Assembly (NCBI GenBank): GCA_020025275.1
Contig: JAHHSI010000001.1
Location: forward strand, 124,001-188,000
Direction of reading: 5' to 3'
Length of the DNA stretch: 64,000 nucleotides
Source: Oscillospiraceae bacterium
GTDB taxonomy: Bacteria; Bacillota; Clostridia; Oscillospirales; Oscillospiraceae
The translations under genes and the position numbers were made by a program. Below the pieces are notes generated by a model. That model was not told where the DNA came from and did no database searches. It saw only the letters and a program-made list of their open reading frames with translations. Below, piece by piece: positions 31,574 through 40,516 of the stretch. How positions within the stretch are numbered: the first letter of the stretch is position 1; every line of letters begins with the position of its first letter.

Positions 31574-33365
31574 GTGTTTGACCGCCTTTCGGTAGGGTGA
31601 TGATGGCCGTGGTGCCACGGCCGGGGCAGCTGCGGATGTCTAATTTGGCGCTGCACATAACGTTCAGGCGCTCACGTACATTCTGGATGCCGATGTGGAC
31701 ACGCTCCGGCTGCGGCGGCAGGGCGGGGTCAAAGCCCACGCCGTCATCTTCCACAATGATCTCGAACCGGTCCTCATATTCCTCAGAACCGATGACCACC
31801 GTGCCGCCGCCCGGTTTTTTGAAGATCCCGTGCTTGACGGCGTTTTCCACCAGCGGCTGCACCGACAGGGCCGGAACGGTGAAATCAATGGCGTGGATGT
31901 GGAATTCATAGACCAGCTCGTCCTCGGAGGACATTTTCTCCAAGGCCAGATAGGTCCGAATGTGCTGCAGCTCGGTTGCAAAGGGAATGGGCGTTTTTTG
32001 GCGCAGGGAGCTTAGGTTCATCCGCAGATAATCGGAGAAATCCCCGATGGCCTTCTGGGCCTTGGGGGGGTCTTTCCCGCAGAGGTAGTAGATGGACCCC
32101 AGAGCGTTATAGAGAAAATGGGGCTGGATTTGGCTCATGGCCGCATCGAACTGGCTTTCCGCCAGCTGGGCCTCCAGCTGCTTGGCCCGGGCCGCGGCCT
32201 TATACGTAGAGGGGACGCGCTGCAGAATCCAGAGGATCTTCAGCATAAACAGCAGATAGAAGGCGATCTTTGTCAGAGCGCCCTGAGAGAGCGAAGGGAT
32301 ACGGATGTTGAGCAGATCCAGTAAAATAGCGCTCAGTAGCAGGAGACTGCTGAAGAGCAGATAGTAGGGCATGGCGGCGTTATGCCACTCCAACAGACAC
32401 AGGGCGAAAAAACAGGCGGACAGGAATACCTGCCACGGGACCCAGAATACGGCGGCGTCATAGAGGGGTGTGCCCCGCAACAGGGAAATAAGAATGAGTC
32501 CGGCCACGATGCACTGGCAGCAGGTGGCCAGCACGGCAGCGGCTGTCTTCCGCCAGCCGGTCAGACACTCGATGATGTGCAGGTGGATGAAGAGGGCCGC
32601 CAGCATGGCGCACAGGATGTGCAGCGTGGCGCAGAAGGTGGGCGAGGGCCCATGCAGCGACAAAAGCGGCAGGTCCGACATCAGGAACGCTCCGGAAAAA
32701 AGACACACGGCGCCCCATTTCCACTGGCTCACCCCTAAGGGGAAGTGGGCGGTGCAGGACACCAGCGCCACGCCGAACAGAGCAAATGCCACCAAGATCA
32801 CCGCCGTGGCCATCAGCAGTCCCGGGCGGCTGTGTTCTTCCAACAGGGAGCTGAGAGAGGCAAAAGGACCGGCGCAGAGGGAGGAGAAGAAGTTGTGGTA
32901 GGCGTTGGAATTTCCGGCCTCATGCAGGTTGTAGAGCTGGATCTCCACCAGATCATCCGTGGTGTAGGTGTTCCGGACGGTCCAGGTGTACCACGCTTTG
33001 CCACAGAGCTGCCGGCGCAGCAGCGGATCTTCCAGACATTCCATGCGCTGGGAGTAGATGGGCTGGCCGTTGACGGAGATCGTTACGGCCAGATGGTCCA
33101 GCAGGAAATGGAGCTGTGTCCCGGAATAGATGTTCCGGGGCAGATGGCCCCGGAAGGACAGGGGGCCGTGAAAGGCGGGCAGAGGCATATCGTCGGACAG
33201 TTCCTGCCACCGGCTGCCGTTGATGCTGTACTCTCCCTCCAGAGTATCAAAATATAAAGGAGCGGTTTGCGTGTTGCGGCTCTGCCGAAGGGAAAAGAAC
33301 AGCGAAAGAGCGCACAGCCCCAGCAGCAGAAGCAGCAGGACGGATTGCAGGGATGGGCGTTTCAA
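31554..33365 (-). CDS. LytS/YesM-type sensor histidine kinase with 7TMR-DISM-like sensor
   Basis: 603 aa. TM1 at the N terminus, extracytoplasmic jelly-roll-like region ~35-175 (LPRNIYSGTQLHFLLDHLAV), seven clustered transmembrane helices ~185-390, then His_kinase (PF06580) with acceptor His in AMSQIQPHFLYNALGSIYYL and HATPase_c (VQPLVENAVKHGIF, GVGFDP, GIQNVRERL). The extracellular sensor fold suggests a carbohydrate or surface ligand. Partner regulator is the overlapping downstream gene. Confidence 0.92.
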   Translation of the reverse strand: MKRPSLQSVLLLLLLGLCALSLFFSLRQSRNTQTAPLYFDTLEGEYSINGSRWQELSDDMPLPAFHGPLSFRGHLPRNIYSGTQLHFLLDHLAVTISVNGQPIYSQRMECLEDPLLRRQLCGKAWYTWTVRNTYTTDDLVEIQLYNLHEAGNSNAYHNFFSSLCAGPFASLSSLLEEHSRPGLLMATAVILVAFALFGVALVSCTAHFPLGVSQWKWGAVCLFSGAFLMSDLPLLSLHGPSPTFCATLHILCAMLAALFIHLHIIECLTGWRKTAAAVLATCCQCIVAGLILISLLRGTPLYDAAVFWVPWQVFLSACFFALCLLEWHNAAMPYYLLFSSLLLLSAILLDLLNIRIPSLSQGALTKIAFYLLFMLKILWILQRVPSTYKAAARAKQLEAQLAESQFDAAMSQIQPHFLYNALGSIYYLCGKDPPKAQKAIGDFSDYLRMNLSSLRQKTPIPFATELQHIRTYLALEKMSSEDELVYEFHIHAIDFTVPALSVQPLVENAVKHGIFKKPGGGTVVIGSEEYEDRFEIIVEDDGVGFDPALPPQPERVHIGIQNVRERLNVMCSAKLDIRSCPGRGTTAIITLPKGGQTHEDPGC

Positions 33366-33514
33366 GGCACAGACCTCCTCTCAGGCATCCTGACAGAGGA
33401 ACCTGCAGGAGCATATATCATCTATTATAACAGGGTTTGCGGGAAAATCCTACATAAAATTCGAAGGAAAACGGAGGCGGAGCGCTGATGCCTGTGCCGC
33501 AGAGGATTGATGCT

Positions 33515-33542
33515 TTGCAAGGGTGGAAAAGTGTGCTATACT
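33515..33542 (+). promoter_or_regulatory. promoter of pyridoxamine kinase gene
   Basis: TTGCAA (33515-33520), 16-bp spacer, TATACT (33537-33542), 47 nt before the start. Divergent from the kinase gene, whose -10 TATAAT lies at 33424-33429 on the minus strand. Confidence 0.65.
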
Positions 33543-33588
33543 GCTGTTGAAACAAACGGCAGTGAACAAACGATGTGAGGGTGCGAGT

Positions 33589-34425
33589 ATGAAACGTGTG
33601 GCAAGTATTCAGGATATTTCCTGTCTGGGGCGCTGCTCCTTGACGGTGGCGCTGCCGGTGCTGTCGGCCATGGCCGTGGAATGTGCCGTGATCCCTACGG
33701 CCGTACTGAGTACCCATACGGAATTCCCGGACTTTGTCTCCCGCGACCTGACCGATCGCATCTTGCCGGTGGCCAGGCACTGGAAACAGCAGGGGATCTC
33801 ACTGGATGCCGTCTACACCGGCTATATGGCCACGCCGGAGCAGGCCGAGCAGATCTGCGCAGCATTCGACCTGCTGCGGGGGGAGAGAACGCAGCTGTTC
33901 GTGGATCCGGCCATGGCCGATCATGGCCGGCTGTACGCCACGTTTCAGGAGGATTTCCCGGCCAGCATGGCCAAGATATGCCGCCGGGCCGATGTGGTTC
34001 TGCCCAATCTGACCGAGGCCTGTCTACTGACCGATACGCCGTATCGGGAGGACTACGGCGAGGAGGAGCTGCGGCGCCTGCTGCGCCGTCTGACGGATCT
34101 GGGGGCTCGGTGCGCCGCCATCACCGGAGTGTCCCTGCGGCCCGGTGAACTGGGGGTCATGTCCTATGACCGGCAGCGTGACCGCTATTTTTCCTATTTC
34201 AACGAGAAGATCCCCGTCCACTACTCCGGCACCGGTGATATCTTTGCCTCCGTGACGGTGGGCGGCGTGATGCGGGGAGCATCGCTGGAGGAGGCGTTGG
34301 CACTGGCGGTGGATTTTGTGCTCCACTGCATCCGGCTCACCCGTGCCGATCCGGAAGCCCCGCACTACGGGGTGGAGTTTGAGAGGGCGCTGCCCATGCT
34401 GTGGGAGCGTCTGGGCCCCTTGTGA
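33589..34425 (+). CDS. pyridoxamine kinase (PdxK/PdxY-like)
   Basis: 278 aa, ribokinase-like fold. VASIQDISCLGRCSLTVALP at the start, LFVDPAMADHGRLY, NLTEACLLT and the catalytic GTGD motif (HYSGTGDIFASVTVGG). Phosphorylates pyridoxal/pyridoxamine in B6 salvage. Start ATG at 33589 gives the usual N terminus; the in-frame extension to 33523 is not conserved. Single gene. Confidence 0.9.
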   Translation: MKRVASIQDISCLGRCSLTVALPVLSAMAVECAVIPTAVLSTHTEFPDFVSRDLTDRILPVARHWKQQGISLDAVYTGYMATPEQAEQICAAFDLLRGERTQLFVDPAMADHGRLYATFQEDFPASMAKICRRADVVLPNLTEACLLTDTPYREDYGEEELRRLLRRLTDLGARCAAITGVSLRPGELGVMSYDRQRDRYFSYFNEKIPVHYSGTGDIFASVTVGGVMRGASLEEALALAVDFVLHCIRLTRADPEAPHYGVEFERALPMLWERLGPL

Positions 34426-34569
34426 GGGACTGCGCCATCGTTCCACGCCGGTATGCCGTGGGGGATATACCGGTGTTGATGGAAAAATCGCACTTTCATC
34501 TTTACAAAATCGGCTTTCACGGGTATAATAAGGTGGTTAAGGAAATATTTCTTGAAGGAGACACCAAGT

Positions 34570-35694
34570 ATGGCAGTCATTGAATACGATGAATATAAAC
34601 AAAAGCTGCTGGCACTGGAGCCGGGGCTGAAGGAACTGGAAAAGGCGCTGGGGATCCCCAAGGCACGGGAAGAGCTGTCTGAGCTCCAGCAGGAGACGGA
34701 GCAGGAGGGCTTCTGGAACGATCTGGAGCGCTCGCAGAAGGTCTCCCGGCAGATCAAGCGTCTGGAAAACAAGGTGAAAAAGCACGACCGTCTGGTCTCG
34801 GAGTGGGAGGACACCCTGACCCTGTGCGAAATGGCGCAGGAGGAAGATGACGACTCCCTGCTGGAGGACGTGACCGGTGCCTATGATGCCCTGGAAAAAG
34901 AGATGAGCGAGCGCCGACTGGCCGCCCTGCTCAACGGAGAGTATGACGCCAACAACGCCATTTTGACTTTCCATGCCGGTGCCGGCGGCACCGAGGCTCA
35001 GGACTGGGCCAGTATGCTCTACCGGATGTATACCCGCTGGGCGGAGCGCCACGGCTACACCTATCAGCTGTTGGACTACGAGGCCGGCGACGAGGCGGGG
35101 ATCAAGAGTGCCACCATCCTCATTGAGGGCGAGAATGCCTATGGCTATCTCAAGAGCGAGAACGGCGTTCACCGTCTGGTGCGTGTTTCCCCCTTTGACG
35201 CCAATGCACGTCGCCAGACCAGCTTTGCTGCGCTGGAGGTCATGCCGGAGATGCCCGATGACAGCGACATCGAGATCCGGCCCGACGAGATCGAGATGCA
35301 GGCCTGCCGCTCCTCCGGCGCCGGCGGTCAGCACATCAACAAGACCTCCTCTGCGGTGCGTCTGACGCACCTGCCCACCGGTATCGTGGTGTTCTGCCAA
35401 ACGGAGCGCAGCCAGTTCCAGAACCGGGACAACGCCATGAAGATGCTCAAGGCCAAGCTGGTGGAGCTGAAGATCCAGCAGCACGCCGAGAAGATCTCCG
35501 ACATCAAGGGCGTTCAGATGAAGATCGAGTGGGGCAGCCAGATCCGCTCTTATGTGTTCATGCCCTATACGCTGGCCAAGGACACCCGCACCGGCTATGA
35601 AATGGGCAACATTCAGGCCGTGATGGACGGCGATATTGATGGGTTTATCAACGCCTACCTGACCGCTGCGGCCAACGGCGAACTGAAAAAATAA
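34570..35694 (+). CDS. prfB: peptide chain release factor 2
   Basis: 374 aa. Recognises UAA/UGA through the tripeptide SPF (VRVSPFDANARRQTSF) and triggers hydrolysis with GGQ (SSGAGGQHINKTSSAVRLTH). All family blocks from the N terminus (FWNDLERSQKVSRQIK) are in one frame from the ATG at 34570, which has AAGGAG about 9 nt upstream. There is no internal UGA, so the +1 programmed frameshift that controls RF2 in many bacteria is absent. Terminator follows. Confidence 0.97.
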   Translation: MAVIEYDEYKQKLLALEPGLKELEKALGIPKAREELSELQQETEQEGFWNDLERSQKVSRQIKRLENKVKKHDRLVSEWEDTLTLCEMAQEEDDDSLLEDVTGAYDALEKEMSERRLAALLNGEYDANNAILTFHAGAGGTEAQDWASMLYRMYTRWAERHGYTYQLLDYEAGDEAGIKSATILIEGENAYGYLKSENGVHRLVRVSPFDANARRQTSFAALEVMPEMPDDSDIEIRPDEIEMQACRSSGAGGQHINKTSSAVRLTHLPTGIVVFCQTERSQFQNRDNAMKMLKAKLVELKIQQHAEKISDIKGVQMKIEWGSQIRSYVFMPYTLAKDTRTGYEMGNIQAVMDGDIDGFINAYLTAAANGELKK

Positions 35695-35703
35695 GGAAAC
35701 AAG

Positions 35704-35732
35704 AGGGGCCGTCCGCAGGACGGCCCTTTTTT
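35704..35732 (+). terminator. terminator of prfB
   Basis: Stem gggccgtcc / ggacggccc followed by T6. Confidence 0.9.
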
Positions 35733-35751
35733 ACGAAAGGGAGAAACGGCT

Positions 35752-36417
35752 GTGATTCGCTGCATTTTATTTGACATGGACGGGGTGCTGATGGACTCCG
35801 AACGGCTTCATTTCCAACTCTGGCACAGAATTTTTGCCGACTGCGGCGTGGAGGTGGCGTTCGAGACGTACCAACACTGTATCGGTTCCAATCTGGACGC
35901 GTTGTTTATCATGGTCCGGCAGGCCTACGGCGTGGATCTGGATGCACAGCGGGAGGCTTTGCAGCGGCGGTTTTTTGCCGATAAGGAGGCGTTCCTGCGC
36001 CGCCATGGGATCCCGGAGATCCCCAAAGTCAGGGAGACGGTGCGCCAGCTGCACCGCTGGGGCTATCGTATGGCGGTAGCCTCCTCCTCCACGCCGGCGG
36101 AGATCCGCCAGTGTGTGACGTATCTGGGGCTGGAGGATTGCTTCGAGGCCCTCTGCAGCGGCATCCATGCACCACGGCCCAAGCCGGCGCCGGATGTGTT
36201 TTTGATGGCGGCGGAGGTCTTGGGTGTTTCGCCGGAGACGTGTCTGGTGATCGAGGACTCCCGCAACGGGACACGGGCCGCCCAAGCGGCCGGGATGTGC
36301 TGCTGGGGATTCGAGAACCCCTCCAGCGGCCGACAGGACCTGTCGGCGGCCCAGTGGCGGTTTCAGGATTTTGATCAGCTGCGCCGGCGGGTGCAGCATT
36401 TGCGGGAAACAGAATAG
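35752..36417 (+). CDS. HAD-superfamily phosphatase, beta-phosphoglucomutase-like
   Basis: 221 aa. HAD motif I DMDGVLMDSE (nucleophile Asp then acid Asp), motif II VASSST, Lys of motif III (APRPKPAPDVF), motif IV VIEDSRNGTRAA. Substrate not predictable (phosphoglycolate, sugar phosphates, nucleotides are typical). GTG start after AAAGGGAG; follows the prfB terminator by 20 nt. Confidence 0.88.
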   Translation: MIRCILFDMDGVLMDSERLHFQLWHRIFADCGVEVAFETYQHCIGSNLDALFIMVRQAYGVDLDAQREALQRRFFADKEAFLRRHGIPEIPKVRETVRQLHRWGYRMAVASSSTPAEIRQCVTYLGLEDCFEALCSGIHAPRPKPAPDVFLMAAEVLGVSPETCLVIEDSRNGTRAAQAAGMCCWGFENPSSGRQDLSAAQWRFQDFDQLRRRVQHLRETE

Positions 36418-36425
36418 AACGATTC

Positions 36426-36459
36426 AGGGAGAGAAGCGGCCGCTTTTCTCCCTTTTTTC
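36426..36459 (+). terminator. terminator of HAD gene
   Basis: Stem agggagagaagcgg / ccgcttttctccct with T6 tail. Confidence 0.88.
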
Positions 36460-36504
36460 GAGCCTATGCAACCATTCTTCACAAAAAGTTAACTACCACA
36501 CCTA

Positions 36505-36533
36505 TTTACTTTTATGAGTTGGCAGTTTATAAT
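36505..36533 (+). promoter_or_regulatory. promoter of busR-like/osmolyte transporter operon
   Basis: TTTACT (36505-36510), 17-bp spacer, TATAAT (36528-36533), about 37 nt before the start. Autoregulation by the first gene would act here; I cannot identify an operator with confidence. Confidence 0.65.
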
Positions 36534-36569
36534 AAGAGAAGCTCAATACATAGGACAGGTGGCATGAAC

Positions 36570-37217
36570 ATGAAACAGACAGTAGTTCCGTCCCAATATC
36601 TGCAGATTGCGCTGGATGTGGCGCGGCGTGTGGCACGGGGAGAGCTGAACGAAGGCGAGCGGATCTACGGACGCTCCGTCATGGCGTCGGAGTATAATGT
36701 CTCCCCGGAGACGATCCGACGGGCGCTGCGGCTGCTGGCGGACATGAAGGTGGTGGAGGTAAAGCCCCAGAGCGGTGTGGTGGTCCTCTCGGCCGACAGT
36801 GCGCGGCGCTACATCGAGAATTTTGAGGACAGCACCGACGTGCGGGCGCTCAAGGGCCAGATGGATGCGCTGATGAAGGAATATGAGGATCTGCACCGGC
36901 GCATGGAGCGGACCATGGCGGCACTTCTGAAGGGACGGGAGACCTTCGCTTCGGAGGAACCGCTGCCGAATTACGAGGTGGAGGTGCCCGGCGGATCGCC
37001 GCTGGTGGGTAAAAGCATCGGTACGCTGAAGTTCTGGCAGGCTACTGGAGGGACCATCGTGGGCATCCGCCGTGGGCAGAAGGTGATTCTATCCCCGGGC
37101 CCCTATGCCGAACTCTATGACGGGGATGTGATCGTACTGGTAGGTACGCCGGAGGCTGCGGAAGCGGCACGGCATTTAGTGGCAGTAAAGGAGGAAAAGG
37201 GCAGTGATTCAGTTTGA
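36570..37217 (+). CDS. BusR-like GntR regulator with C-terminal RCK_C domain
   Basis: 215 aa. Residues ~10-75 are a GntR winged helix (GELNEGERIYGRSVMASEYN, VSPETIRRALRLLADMKVVE), ~90-125 a coiled coil, ~135-210 an RCK_C/TrkA-C domain (GSPLVGKSIGTLKFWQATGG, LSPGPYAELYDGDVIVLVGT). This order is that of BusR, the c-di-AMP-binding repressor of glycine-betaine uptake in lactic streptococci. Here too it is the first gene of an osmolyte-type ABC operon, which strongly supports the analogy; c-di-AMP binding is inferred. ATG at 36570 has AGGTGG 7 nt upstream; the ATG at 36564 is too close. Confidence 0.87.
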   Translation: MKQTVVPSQYLQIALDVARRVARGELNEGERIYGRSVMASEYNVSPETIRRALRLLADMKVVEVKPQSGVVVLSADSARRYIENFEDSTDVRALKGQMDALMKEYEDLHRRMERTMAALLKGRETFASEEPLPNYEVEVPGGSPLVGKSIGTLKFWQATGGTIVGIRRGQKVILSPGPYAELYDGDVIVLVGTPEAAEAARHLVAVKEEKGSDSV

Positions 37218-38316
37218 ACACGTGTGCAAAAGCTATGGCAAGACCCCGATTTTAAAGGACCTGAATTTTACCATTGAGGACGGACAGTTCGTGGTGCTCA
37301 TTGGGCCTTCGGGCTGCGGCAAGACCACGACGCTCAAGACCATCAACCGACTGATCGATATTGATTCCGGCACGATATCCATTGACGGAAAAAATATTTA
37401 CGACGAGGACAAGGTGACGCTGCGCCGCCACATCGGCTATGTGATCCAGCAGATCGGACTGTTCCCCAATATGACTGTGGCCCAGAACATCTGTGTGGTG
37501 CCCAAGCTGCTGAAATACGACAAGGGCCGCTGCGATGAGATCGTCAAGGATCTTTTGAAACTGGTCCACATGGAGGCCTATGCAGACAAGTATCCGGCGG
37601 AGCTGTCCGGCGGACAGCAGCAGCGCATCGGCGTTCTGCGGGCTCTGGCGGCATCGCCCCCTATCGTGCTGATGGACGAGCCGTTCAGCGCGCTGGACCC
37701 GGTGACTCGGGAGAGCCTGCAGGACGAGGTGAAGCACCTGCAGCAGGCGCTCCACAAGACCATCATCTTTGTCAGCCACGATATGGATGAGGCGCTGAAG
37801 CTGGCCGATGTGATCCTCTTCCTCAATGGCGGAGAGATCGAGCAAATGGCCTCCCCCGAGGAGATGCTGGAAAATCCGGCCAGCGATCTGGTACGCAGCT
37901 TTTTGGGCAAGCGGGCCACCGGCACATCGGCGCCGTCCACGGTGGACGCCTTTATGCGGACCAATATCCGCACCGTACAGCAAAACCGCGGCGTTCTGGA
38001 GTGCGCCGAGCGCATGGCCCGGTCCAGCGTGGATACACTGCTGGTGACCGATGAAAAGGGGCGCTATAAGGGTACGGTGTCCATCGGCGACATCCGCCGC
38101 TGGGGCCGTGAGCTGCACACCATTGAGCCGTTGGTGCGCCAGACCGCCCGGATCGCACGGGTGGGCGATGACGCACGGGAGAGTTTTGACTATCTGCTGG
38201 ACTCCAATGCCCCCTACGTGGTGGTGCTGCGGGAGGACGATACCATTGCCGGTATTGTCACCAAGACCAGTGTGGCCCGCTCTGTGGCGGAGAACCTCTG
38301 GGGGGATGCGGAATGA
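37204..38316 (+). CDS. osmolyte-type ABC transporter ATPase with CBS pair (OpuCA/EgtUA-like)
   Basis: 370 aa. Walker A GPSGCGKTTTLK, signature LSGGQQQRIGVLRAL, Walker B IVLMDEPFSALDP, H-loop FVSHDMDEA. Residues ~245-370 are two CBS motifs (VDTLLVTDEKGRYKGTVSIG, PYVVVLREDDTIAGIVTKTS). GTG start with AGGAGG 9 nt upstream, overlapping the regulator by 14 nt. Drives quaternary-amine uptake in characterised relatives. Confidence 0.93.
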   Translation: MIQFEHVCKSYGKTPILKDLNFTIEDGQFVVLIGPSGCGKTTTLKTINRLIDIDSGTISIDGKNIYDEDKVTLRRHIGYVIQQIGLFPNMTVAQNICVVPKLLKYDKGRCDEIVKDLLKLVHMEAYADKYPAELSGGQQQRIGVLRALAASPPIVLMDEPFSALDPVTRESLQDEVKHLQQALHKTIIFVSHDMDEALKLADVILFLNGGEIEQMASPEEMLENPASDLVRSFLGKRATGTSAPSTVDAFMRTNIRTVQQNRGVLECAERMARSSVDTLLVTDEKGRYKGTVSIGDIRRWGRELHTIEPLVRQTARIARVGDDARESFDYLLDSNAPYVVVLREDDTIAGIVTKTSVARSVAENLWGDAE

Positions 38317-38957
38317 TCCCGAAACTGTTGGAGACCTACGGCCCCATGTTGGGCAAGGCGGTTCTGGTCCATATCTTCTATGTGGCGGTGTCCGTGGCCA
38401 TCGGCTTTATACTGGGGCTGCTGCTGGGGGTCCTTCTCTCCCGTATACCCAAGTGGTCCCACGTGCTTATGCCCATTCTCTCGGTGTTTCAGACCGTCCC
38501 CGGTCTGGTGTTCATCGGTCTTTTGTTTTTGGCACTGGGTATGGTCCCGGCCACGGTGATCATCGCCCTGTCCATCTATGCTATGTTCCCGGTGCTGAAA
38601 AATACGTATACCGGCCTTGTGAATGTGGAGGACAAATATGTGGAGGCGGCCCGTGGCTGCGGAATGTCCCGCTTCCAGAGCCTGATGCGGGTGGAGCTGC
38701 CGCTGGCCATGCCTACCATCATCGCCGGTGTGCGCATGGCGGCGGTCTACACGGTCTCCTGGGCGGTATTGGCGGCCATGATCGGTCTGGGCGGTCTGGG
38801 CGACTTTGTGTATCAGGGGACGGCGTCCAACAACAACACGCTGATCCTGCTGGGCGCCATTCCTGCGGCGCTGCTGGCCGTGGTGATCGGTTCGCTCATC
38901 GACCTGCTGCAAAAGAAGATCACGCCCCGTGGTATGCGTAAGGGGGTGAGCAAATGA
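38313..38957 (+). CDS. osmolyte-type ABC transporter permease
   Basis: 214 aa, about five to six transmembrane helices, EAA loop EAARGCGMSRFQSLMRVELP. OpuCB/ProW-like. ATGA overlaps at both ends with its neighbours. The operon carries this stand-alone permease plus a second permease domain in the next gene, so the pore may be a heterodimer. Confidence 0.92.
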   Translation: MIPKLLETYGPMLGKAVLVHIFYVAVSVAIGFILGLLLGVLLSRIPKWSHVLMPILSVFQTVPGLVFIGLLFLALGMVPATVIIALSIYAMFPVLKNTYTGLVNVEDKYVEAARGCGMSRFQSLMRVELPLAMPTIIAGVRMAAVYTVSWAVLAAMIGLGGLGDFVYQGTASNNNTLILLGAIPAALLAVVIGSLIDLLQKKITPRGMRKGVSK

Positions 38958-40477
38958 CCGTCTCCCTCGTTTTGGAGCACCTGTTTCTGGTGTTGGCGGC
39001 CTGCATCCTCTCCATCGTGATCGGCCTGCCGCTGGGAATTTTGGCCTATGTCTATCCTAAGGCGCGCGCCGTGATCCTGCGCATCGTGGATCTGCTGCAG
39101 ACTGTCCCGGCGCTGGCGCTGCTGGGCATCCTGATGGTCTTTATGGGGGCGGGCAAGCCCACGGTGATCATCGGCATTACCCTCTACTCCCTGCTGCCCA
39201 TCGTGCGCAACACCTGTCTGGGACTGGAAGAGGTGGACCCCGGTGTGCGGGAGGCCGCCCGCGGCATGGGGATGAGCAAAGCCTATCGCGTGCTGCGTGT
39301 GGAATTTCCGCTGGCCTTCCCCACGGTGTTTACCGGTATCCGCATCGCCGTGGTGGGGGCCATCGGTACGGCCGTGTTTGCGGCCTTTGTAGGCGGCGGC
39401 GGACTGGGCAGCGTGATCACCCGGGGCATCCGTGTGCAGGATCTGAGTATGATCCTGAAGGGAACGGGTGCGCTGATGGTGATTGCCGTGCTGCTGGATT
39501 TCTGCATGAGCCGGTTCGAGGCTTCAATGGCCAAGAGCAGCGGCGGCGGAAAGAAGATGTGGCTGCCTGTCGGCGTACTGCTTCTGGCGTTTTTGTGCCT
39601 GCTGCCTTTTAACATCAAGAGCGGCAGTGACCGGGAGCTGCGCCTCTACGACGGCGACTTCTCCGAGCCGCAGTTGGTCCACCGGATGATCAAGATGGTG
39701 GTGGAGGAGCACACGGACCTCACCGTGACCATACACGACCAGATGTCGCAGGTCAACAACTTCAAGGCCATGGTGGGCAGCAACGCCAGCTGTGACATGA
39801 TGGGGACCTATGACGGCACAGTCCTGACCACCTTCCTTCACAAGGATATTCCGGACATTCCGGAGGGCATGACCCTGCGGGAATATGCCACCAAGGAGAT
39901 CCACGATCAATATCAGATGCGCCTGCTCCAACCCATGGGGTATAACAATACCTACGCCATCGGCGTGCCTCAGGAGCTGGCTGACAAGTACCATCTGGAG
40001 ACCATCAGTGACCTGATCCCGTTGGCACCGCAGCTGCGTTTCGGCGCCGAGCATGACTTCTTTACGCTGGAGGGCAACGCCAAGTACGGCCCCTTCGTGG
40101 AGTTCTACGGGCTCCAGTTCAAGGAGACCTATCCGGTGGATGTGAGCCTGAAGTATGCTGCGGCGGAGAGCGGGACCTTCGATGTGGCCATGGTCTTTGC
40201 CACCGACGGTCTGAACCGCAAGACGGGACTGAAGATCCTGGAGGACGACCGCCACTTCTTCCCCGATTATATCGGCGGAATCCTGGTACGGGAGGATGTC
40301 TTTGAGCGCTATGCCGAGGAGGCTCCCAACTTGGAGGAGGTCCTCAATATGCTCTCCGGCGTCTTTACCACCGAGGACATGGTGGATATGACCTATCAGG
40401 TGGATGTGGAGGGCCGCTCTGTGGATGACGTGGCCCGGGAGGCTCTGGTGAGCCGCGGGTTGATTTCCGGGTCCTAA
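38954..40477 (+). CDS. permease fused to quaternary-amine-type binding protein (OpuC/EgtUBC-like)
   Basis: 507 aa. Residues ~1-195 permease with EAA loop EAARGMGMSKAYRVLRVEFP; a TM helix ~200-217 (WLPVGVLLLAFLCLLPF); residues ~220-507 an OpuAC-type binding domain (LRLYDGDFSEPQLVHRMIKM, FKAMVGSNASCDMMGTYDGT). Fusion of both is known for glycine betaine/choline (OpuABC, BusB) and for ergothioneine (EgtUBC). The BusR-like regulator favours an osmolyte; ergothioneine remains possible. Confidence 0.92.
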   Translation: MTVSLVLEHLFLVLAACILSIVIGLPLGILAYVYPKARAVILRIVDLLQTVPALALLGILMVFMGAGKPTVIIGITLYSLLPIVRNTCLGLEEVDPGVREAARGMGMSKAYRVLRVEFPLAFPTVFTGIRIAVVGAIGTAVFAAFVGGGGLGSVITRGIRVQDLSMILKGTGALMVIAVLLDFCMSRFEASMAKSSGGGKKMWLPVGVLLLAFLCLLPFNIKSGSDRELRLYDGDFSEPQLVHRMIKMVVEEHTDLTVTIHDQMSQVNNFKAMVGSNASCDMMGTYDGTVLTTFLHKDIPDIPEGMTLREYATKEIHDQYQMRLLQPMGYNNTYAIGVPQELADKYHLETISDLIPLAPQLRFGAEHDFFTLEGNAKYGPFVEFYGLQFKETYPVDVSLKYAAAESGTFDVAMVFATDGLNRKTGLKILEDDRHFFPDYIGGILVREDVFERYAEEAPNLEEVLNMLSGVFTTEDMVDMTYQVDVEGRSVDDVAREALVSRGLISGS

Positions 40478-40482
40478 ACGAA

Positions 40483-40516
40483 ACCCCCGTGGCCATACGG
40501 TCCACGGGGGTCTTTC
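40483..40516. terminator. terminator between osmolyte operon and M23 gene
   Basis: Stem acccccgtgg / ccacgggggt followed by CTTTC on the plus strand; lies between convergent stops. Confidence 0.75.

Noticed and set aside
34570..34660. Programmed +1 frameshift in prfB
   Set aside because: The N-terminal part is already in frame with the rest and no internal UGA is present.
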